This document shows positions 59,943 through 64,000 of a stretch of DNA of 64,000 nt, one piece after another (positions within the stretch are counted from its first letter, which is position 1; every line of letters starts with the position of its first letter). The DNA lies in NCBI GenBank assembly GCA_020047815.1, contig JAIFNG010000175.1, positions 1 to 64,000 of the forward strand. The letters are read 5' to 3'. This DNA comes from Anaerolinea sp. (GTDB lineage: Bacteria; Chloroflexota; Anaerolineae; Anaerolineales; Villigracilaceae). The notes under the pieces were generated by a model that saw nothing but the letters and a program-made list of their open reading frames with translations, did no database searches and was not told where the DNA came from. The position numbers and the translations under genes were made by a program.

Positions 59943-62297
59943 TCAAAACCCTTCATGCTCTGTTCTTGCAATAATTTCATCCTGCAAGGTTTTACTCAGA
60001 TCACAGAAGTAATCGCTGTAACCAGCCACGCGGACAATTAATGAGCGGTACTCCCCGGGGTTGGCTTGCGCTGCTTTGAGTGTTTCTGCATCCACCACGT
60101 TAAATTGGATGTGGTGGCCATCCAGTTTGAAGTACCCGCGCACCAGGCTGACGAGTTTGTCAAGTCCCTCATCGTTTGCCAGTACCTGCGGTGTGAATTT
60201 TTGGTTGAGCAGGGTTCCGCCTGTGCGGGCATGATCCATTTTGGAAACTGAGCGTGCAGCTGCGGTTGGACCGTTTCTGTCCGCTCCCTGCACAGGGGAG
60301 ACGCCTTCGGATAGTGGTGTCCAGGCTTTACGTCCATCAGCCGTTGCCCCCGTTACCGAGCCGAAGTATATGTGACAGGTTGTTGGCAGCAGATTGATAT
60401 GGTATTCACCGCCGCGCATATTCCTGCGCCCATCCACTGCATTATAGTAAGCCTCAAAGACGCGCACCATCAAATTGTCAGCGGCGTCATCGTCGTTGCC
60501 GTATCGCGGAGTGCGATTCAACAGCATTTGACGTTCGCGCTCGAACCCGTTAAAGTCCGAGGCCAGGATCGAGAGCAAGGCTGACATGTCCATAACTTTG
60601 TCTTCAAAAATGTGCTTTTTGATTGCGGATAAAATATCGGTCATCGTTCCGACCCCAACGCCTTGAATGTAGGAGGTGTTATAACGTGCTCCCCCTGCGT
60701 GATAATCTTTGCCTCGGGCGATGCAGTCGTCAGTCAGCAGCGAAAGGAAGGGCGAGGGCATGTATTTTGCATACAGGTTTTCGATGACATTATTTCCCCG
60801 CACTTTGATATCAACAAAGTGCAGCACCTGCTGTTCAAAGGCGGCGAATAGTTCGTCGAATGAGGTGAACGTGCGCGGGTCACCGGTTTCAAGCCCCAGT
60901 TTGCGCCCGGTTCGCGGGTCGATTCCACTATGTAGCGTCAACTCCAACACCTTCGGTAGATTGAAATAGCCAGTCAAAATATAGGCTTCCTTGCCAAAGG
61001 CACCAACTTCCACGCAGCCGCTCGATCCGCCGCAGCGCGCATCAGTGACGTCTTTCCCCATCCGCACCAATTCCTGCACGATCAGATCGGCGTTGAAAAT
61101 GGATGGTTGTCCAAACCCGGTGCGAATGATCCTGGCGGCGCGCCGCACAAATTTATCGGGATTCTTCTTGCTGACCTGCACAGATGATGATGGCTGCAGC
61201 AGGCGCATTTCTTCGATCACATCCAACAGCAAGTATGAGACCTCGTTGACACCGTCCGATCCATCGGGACGCAGGCCACCTATGTTAATTTGGGCGAAGT
61301 CGGTATAAGTCCCGCTTTCGGCGGCAGTCACACCTACTTTGGGTGGAGCGGGTTGGTTGTTGAACTTGATCCAGAAAGAGTGCAGCAATTCCTCGTAATA
61401 CTCTCTTCCATGCTTGTTCAGGTCGTAGAACTGCAGCAAGTGCTGGTCAAGTTTTCCGGGGCAGAAAGCGTCCCAGGTGTTAAGTTCAGTGGTTACGCCC
61501 AGATGGACGAACCAATAGTATTGCAATGCTTCGTGGAAGTCTGATGGGGCGTGTGCAGGAACATGGCGGCAGACGGATGCGATTTTTTCAAGTTCCAGCC
61601 GCCTTAGCGGATCTGCCTCCGCCTCAGCTTGTTCCTCCGCCATTTGGGCATATCTCTCCCCGAAACGGATCAATGCCCCAGCAGCGATATGCATGGCACG
61701 CAGTTCCTCCTGCTTGTCGTAGGCTTCGGGGTCATTTAGAAAGTCTAAGGCTGAGAGACGGCGGTCAATCTCTGCCTGAAAATCGAGCATGCCTTTGTGG
61801 TAGATCTTGTCATCTAGTACGGTGTGGCCAGGTGCGCGCTGCTCCATAAACTCGGTAAAAATTCCGGCTTCATAGGCTGCTTTCCATTCTTCCGTCATTT
61901 CGTTCAGGATCAGTTCGCGCATGGATTTATTCTGCCAGAATGGGATGACCGTTTCCTGGTAGGCACGGCGGGTGGCAGGTTCAACGTGGAATGATGTTTT
62001 TTCCCGGCTGTTCAGGATGTCCAGGTCGCTGAGTGAGTGACAGCATAACTCTGGGAAGGTTGGTGCGGTTTTAGGCGCGGGACCTTTTTCGCCGACCATT
62101 AACTCGCCGGGATATATCTCGATGTGTTTGTGCTCCAGCAAATAGGCGAACGATTTTGCGCGCTTGACTGGTGTGGATAGCAAACCAGTCTCCTGCTGGT
62201 AGAAAGCGGTCAGCAATTCGGCGCGTTCGCTTGAAAGGGTCTCTTTGGCGTTCAGGCTTTTTTCACGCAGTGTTTTTATACGATCAGTAATTGGCAT
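59943..62297 (-). CDS. hypD: Glycyl radical enzyme, trans-4-hydroxy-L-proline dehydratase-like
   Basis: A 784-residue oxygen-sensitive enzyme. The catalytic thiyl Cys428 lies in GSSGCVEVGAFGKEAY, with Glu430 next to it. The glycyl radical Gly759 lies in RVAGYSDYF near the C terminus. TTELNTWDAFCPGKLDQH, AESGTYTDFAQINIGG and LLPTTCHIYFG resemble hydroxyproline dehydratase (HypD) as I remember it, and the spacing from Cys to Gly (331 residues) is the same. HypD eliminates water from hydroxyproline to give pyrroline-5-carboxylate. A GCVEV in place of GCVET is a small difference. Related lyases or an unknown substrate remain possible. The activase gene lies 50 bases upstream in the same operon. 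Confidence 0.85.
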   Translation of the reverse strand: MPITDRIKTLREKSLNAKETLSSERAELLTAFYQQETGLLSTPVKRAKSFAYLLEHKHIEIYPGELMVGEKGPAPKTAPTFPELCCHSLSDLDILNSREKTSFHVEPATRRAYQETVIPFWQNKSMRELILNEMTEEWKAAYEAGIFTEFMEQRAPGHTVLDDKIYHKGMLDFQAEIDRRLSALDFLNDPEAYDKQEELRAMHIAAGALIRFGERYAQMAEEQAEAEADPLRRLELEKIASVCRHVPAHAPSDFHEALQYYWFVHLGVTTELNTWDAFCPGKLDQHLLQFYDLNKHGREYYEELLHSFWIKFNNQPAPPKVGVTAAESGTYTDFAQINIGGLRPDGSDGVNEVSYLLLDVIEEMRLLQPSSSVQVSKKNPDKFVRRAARIIRTGFGQPSIFNADLIVQELVRMGKDVTDARCGGSSGCVEVGAFGKEAYILTGYFNLPKVLELTLHSGIDPRTGRKLGLETGDPRTFTSFDELFAAFEQQVLHFVDIKVRGNNVIENLYAKYMPSPFLSLLTDDCIARGKDYHAGGARYNTSYIQGVGVGTMTDILSAIKKHIFEDKVMDMSALLSILASDFNGFERERQMLLNRTPRYGNDDDAADNLMVRVFEAYYNAVDGRRNMRGGEYHINLLPTTCHIYFGSVTGATADGRKAWTPLSEGVSPVQGADRNGPTAAARSVSKMDHARTGGTLLNQKFTPQVLANDEGLDKLVSLVRGYFKLDGHHIQFNVVDAETLKAAQANPGEYRSLIVRVAGYSDYFCDLSKTLQDEIIARTEHEGF

Positions 62298-62347
62298 GGG
62301 AACCTCCGAAAGGGTGAGTGAATTGGTTCTAGATGTATGAAAAATGG

Positions 62348-63286
62348 CTATCTTAAGATAATTTTCAGGTTATAACTTTTAAGAAATTCTGCCGCCCGGA
62401 GCATGGCTTCTTCTGTTGGAGGTTTTGTACCAGCTAGTTTATAGTCACGTGAGAGGGCTTCATATTTTGCCTGGGCGATGTCATGGTATCCCATCAATTC
62501 GACACCTTCAAGCTTTGGCAGGCTGGCAAGGAATTTTGCGCTTTCCACAAGATTTTCCTCGTCATCATTAATGCCAGGAATCAGTGGAATACGGACCAGG
62601 ACTTTATGTTGATATTCGACCAGTTTTCGCAAATTCTCCAAAATCACCGGGTTGGGAACTCCCGTTACTTCTTTGTGACGTGCGTTGTCCATGAGTTTTA
62701 AATCGTAAAGGAATAAATCCACGTTCCTGCGAATTTTTTCGAAGACATTCCAATTTGAAAACCCGCTTGTATCCACTGCCGTATGAATTTCCTGTTCACG
62801 GCAGGCAACCAACAATTCAGATAGAAAACCCGGCTGTATCAGCGGTTCACCGCCTGAAAAAGTTACGCCGCCATCCGATTCTTCATAAAAAGGAATTTCC
62901 CGTTTTACCTGTTCCATTACCTCTTGAACAGTGACTTCACGACCCGAAAACTGCCGCGCACCGGAATAACAAGTTGCGATGCAGGTCTGACACCTGGTGC
63001 ATTTTTGTCTGTCTGTTAGCACGGCCCCGGGCACCATTGTGTTCTGACTTTCGGCTGTCCTCTCATTGGAGGTGTTGAAATCCAGTCTAATTGCTCCTTC
63101 GGGACACGCCTCCACACATGCTCCGCACATCAGGCACCGTCCCTGGCGATGGAGCAGTTGCGGCACAAAGGAGATACTCTCCGGGTTGTGACACCATAAG
63201 CAGGAGAGCGGGCATCCGCTAAAAAAGACGGTTGTCCGGATGCCAGGTCCATCGTTGATGGAATATTTCTTGATATCGAAAATCAT
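62348..63286 (-). CDS. Glycyl radical enzyme activating protein (radical SAM)
   Basis: 312 residues from ATG 63286. The longer frame to 63436 runs through the promoter. The radical SAM motif is GCPLSCLWCHNPES near residue 30, C-x3-C-x2-C. Between about 50 and 110 are two further cluster motifs, CLMCGACVEACPEGAI and CTRCQTCIATC, as in activases of non-pyruvate glycyl radical enzymes. GGVTFSGGEPL binds S-adenosylmethionine. It makes the glycyl radical on the enzyme encoded next. A TTGACA-17-TATATT promoter lies upstream, giving a leader of about 20 bases. Confidence 0.95.
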   Translation of the reverse strand: MIFDIKKYSINDGPGIRTTVFFSGCPLSCLWCHNPESISFVPQLLHRQGRCLMCGACVEACPEGAIRLDFNTSNERTAESQNTMVPGAVLTDRQKCTRCQTCIATCYSGARQFSGREVTVQEVMEQVKREIPFYEESDGGVTFSGGEPLIQPGFLSELLVACREQEIHTAVDTSGFSNWNVFEKIRRNVDLFLYDLKLMDNARHKEVTGVPNPVILENLRKLVEYQHKVLVRIPLIPGINDDEENLVESAKFLASLPKLEGVELMGYHDIAQAKYEALSRDYKLAGTKPPTEEAMLRAAEFLKSYNLKIILR

Positions 63287-63304
63287 TCCGCTTTGCACGG
63301 TAAA

Positions 63305-63333
63305 AATATACTCCCAGTAGGGCAAGCTGTCAA
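63305..63333 (-). promoter_or_regulatory. Promoter of the glycyl radical enzyme operon
   Basis: On the minus strand a consensus TTGACA is followed after exactly 17 bases by TATATT. It is placed to transcribe the activase and then the glycyl radical enzyme. Confidence 0.75.
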
Positions 63334-63348
63334 TAATAAATATCCAAC

Positions 63349-63378
63349 TTGTATATTTATTGTATACTGTTGTACAAT
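63349..63378. promoter_or_regulatory. Candidate operator between the activase and FCD regulator genes
   Basis: Three direct copies of TTGTAYA start at 63349, 63360 and 63370, spaced by 11 and 10 bases, one helical turn. The last two also form ATTGTA-8-TACAAT, a perfect inverted repeat at 63359-63378. TACAAT at 63373 may at the same time be the -10 of the regulator gene, whose ATG is seven bases further on. Confidence 0.6.
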
Positions 63379-63385
63379 ATTCATT

Positions 63386-64000
63386 ATGACAAAGGCAACC
63401 CATATTCAGAAACCTCGCGCCAGTGACCAGGTGCAAAACGAATTGCGCCGCTTAATTCTAACCCTCGAGTTGCAACCCGGTCTCGCAGTGAGCGAAGCCA
63501 TGTTGATGCAGCGCTATGGTTGGGGGCGGACTCCTTTGCGGGAGGCTTTCCAGCGCCTGGCAGAACAATCCCTGCTGCAGATGATTCCCCAACATGGGGC
63601 GGTCATTACTCCTCTGGCTGTGTTTGACTTTATCGAAGTGATGGATGCGATGAGCATGGTTATTGGCTCGGCTGCATCCCTGGCTTGTCGACGCCTGACC
63701 GATGAACAATTTGTCCGCCTGGATGAAATAGTCATGCTGGCTGAAACTGCTGCTGCAAAAAATGATTTCGCCAACCTGGCTGATCTGGACTATGATTTCC
63801 ACTGCATTTTGGCGGAAGCAACCGGGAATCGTTATCTTAGTCGATATTTGTTACATTTACATCAAGTGGCAACACGCTTCAATTATGCCGCCTGGCAAAG
63901 GGACGGTGGTGTGGGGGAGTCGATCGGTGAACACCGTCACATTGTGAATATTTTTCGTCAACGCGACCCTGCCCAGTCCAAGATTGCGATGCTGGAACAC
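63386..64000 (+). CDS. GntR/FCD family transcription regulator (3' end outside window)
   Basis: At least 205 residues, open to the window end and therefore missing from the ORF track. The winged helix-turn-helix shows VQNELRRLILTLELQPG, GWGRTPLREAFQRLAEQ and QHGAVITPL. The FCD ligand domain follows, with metal-site residues in LADLDYDFHCILAEATGN, EHRHIV and a final MLEH. FCD regulators sense small organic acids, often the substrate of the neighbouring operon. It is divergent from the activase-glycyl radical enzyme operon and probably controls it through the shared operator. No ribosome binding site is visible. Confidence 0.92.
   Translation, partial: MTKATHIQKPRASDQVQNELRRLILTLELQPGLAVSEAMLMQRYGWGRTPLREAFQRLAEQSLLQMIPQHGAVITPLAVFDFIEVMDAMSMVIGSAASLACRRLTDEQFVRLDEIVMLAETAAAKNDFANLADLDYDFHCILAEATGNRYLSRYLLHLHQVATRFNYAAWQRDGGVGESIGEHRHIVNIFRQRDPAQSKIAMLEH

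Noticed and set aside
35196-62347. Search for purine, molybdenum cofactor or xanthine riboswitches before the island genes
   Set aside because: I saw hairpins but no recognisable consensus of these riboswitches by eye. A covariance search would be needed to be certain.
63287-63436. N-terminal extension of the activase frame
   Set aside because: It would run through the TTGACA/TATATT promoter and the operator, and the domain starts at ATG 63286.
1-64000. CRISPR arrays, insertion sequences, prophage genes
   Set aside because: No regularly spaced repeats with unique spacers, no transposase or phage proteins, and no typical terminal inverted repeats with target duplications were seen.

Overview
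The window looks like a chromosomal segment of an anaerobic member of the Chloroflexota, most likely class Anaerolineae. This is inferred from gene content and style, not from a marker gene. Several lipoproteins carry Thr/Pro- or Ala/Pro-rich linkers after the lipobox. There are peptidoglycan-linked genes (VanW, LCP, MurJ). Several enzymes are oxygen-sensitive: a glycyl radical enzyme with its activase and a [4Fe-4S] serine dehydratase. I see no phage, IS element, CRISPR array or rRNA. The only tRNA is a 3' fragment at the left edge.

Region 1 (1-21.5 kb) is mostly housekeeping and on the plus strand. It holds VanW, Trm112-like, HEAT-repeat and LCP wall proteins, two DUF4870 membrane proteins, fmt, an aquaporin, prfC and the glycerol pair glpK-glpD. 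After these come a GT2 glycosyltransferase, a histidine phosphatase, a ketopantoate reductase-like protein, a uridine kinase-like protein with a TGS domain, xseA-xseB, a DUF212 protein and murJ on the minus strand.

Region 2 (21.5-35.2 kb) is more accessory. A 1.16-kb gene-free stretch carries REP-like palindromes, a perfect 46-bp palindrome with satellite copies of its arm, and two diverged 80-bp direct repeats around them. Then come a phospholipase D-like lipoprotein, an orphan HerA/FtsK-type ATPase, a NnrU/ICMT-like membrane protein, a DUF6883 gene broken by one stop codon beside a DUF4926 gene, two acetyltransferase-like proteins, an SGNH hydrolase, a serine dehydratase, an RRM protein behind a terminator-like leader and leucyl aminopeptidase.

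Region 3 (35.3-59.8 kb) is a purine uptake and degradation island, all on the plus strand. Adenine deaminase, 8-oxoguanine deaminase and a three-domain xanthine dehydrogenase would funnel purines to xanthine and urate. A YgeY-type M20 hydrolase, a carbamoyltransferase and carbamate kinase would end in ATP from carbamoyl phosphate. Two complete BMP-type nucleoside ABC transporters and two GntR/UTRA regulators lie among them. A TTGTCAGACAA palindrome sits on the likely start of transcription of the first gene, and related sites precede the inner GntR gene and the first transporter.

Region 4 (59.9-64 kb) is a divergent unit. A trans-4-hydroxy-L-proline dehydratase-like glycyl radical enzyme and its activase run on the minus strand, and a GntR/FCD regulator on the plus strand is cut off by the window end. 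Their shared promoter region carries three helically phased TTGTAYA repeats.

Several genes have a good -10 box only 6-11 bases before the start codon and no ribosome binding site, which suggests leaderless mRNAs are common here.
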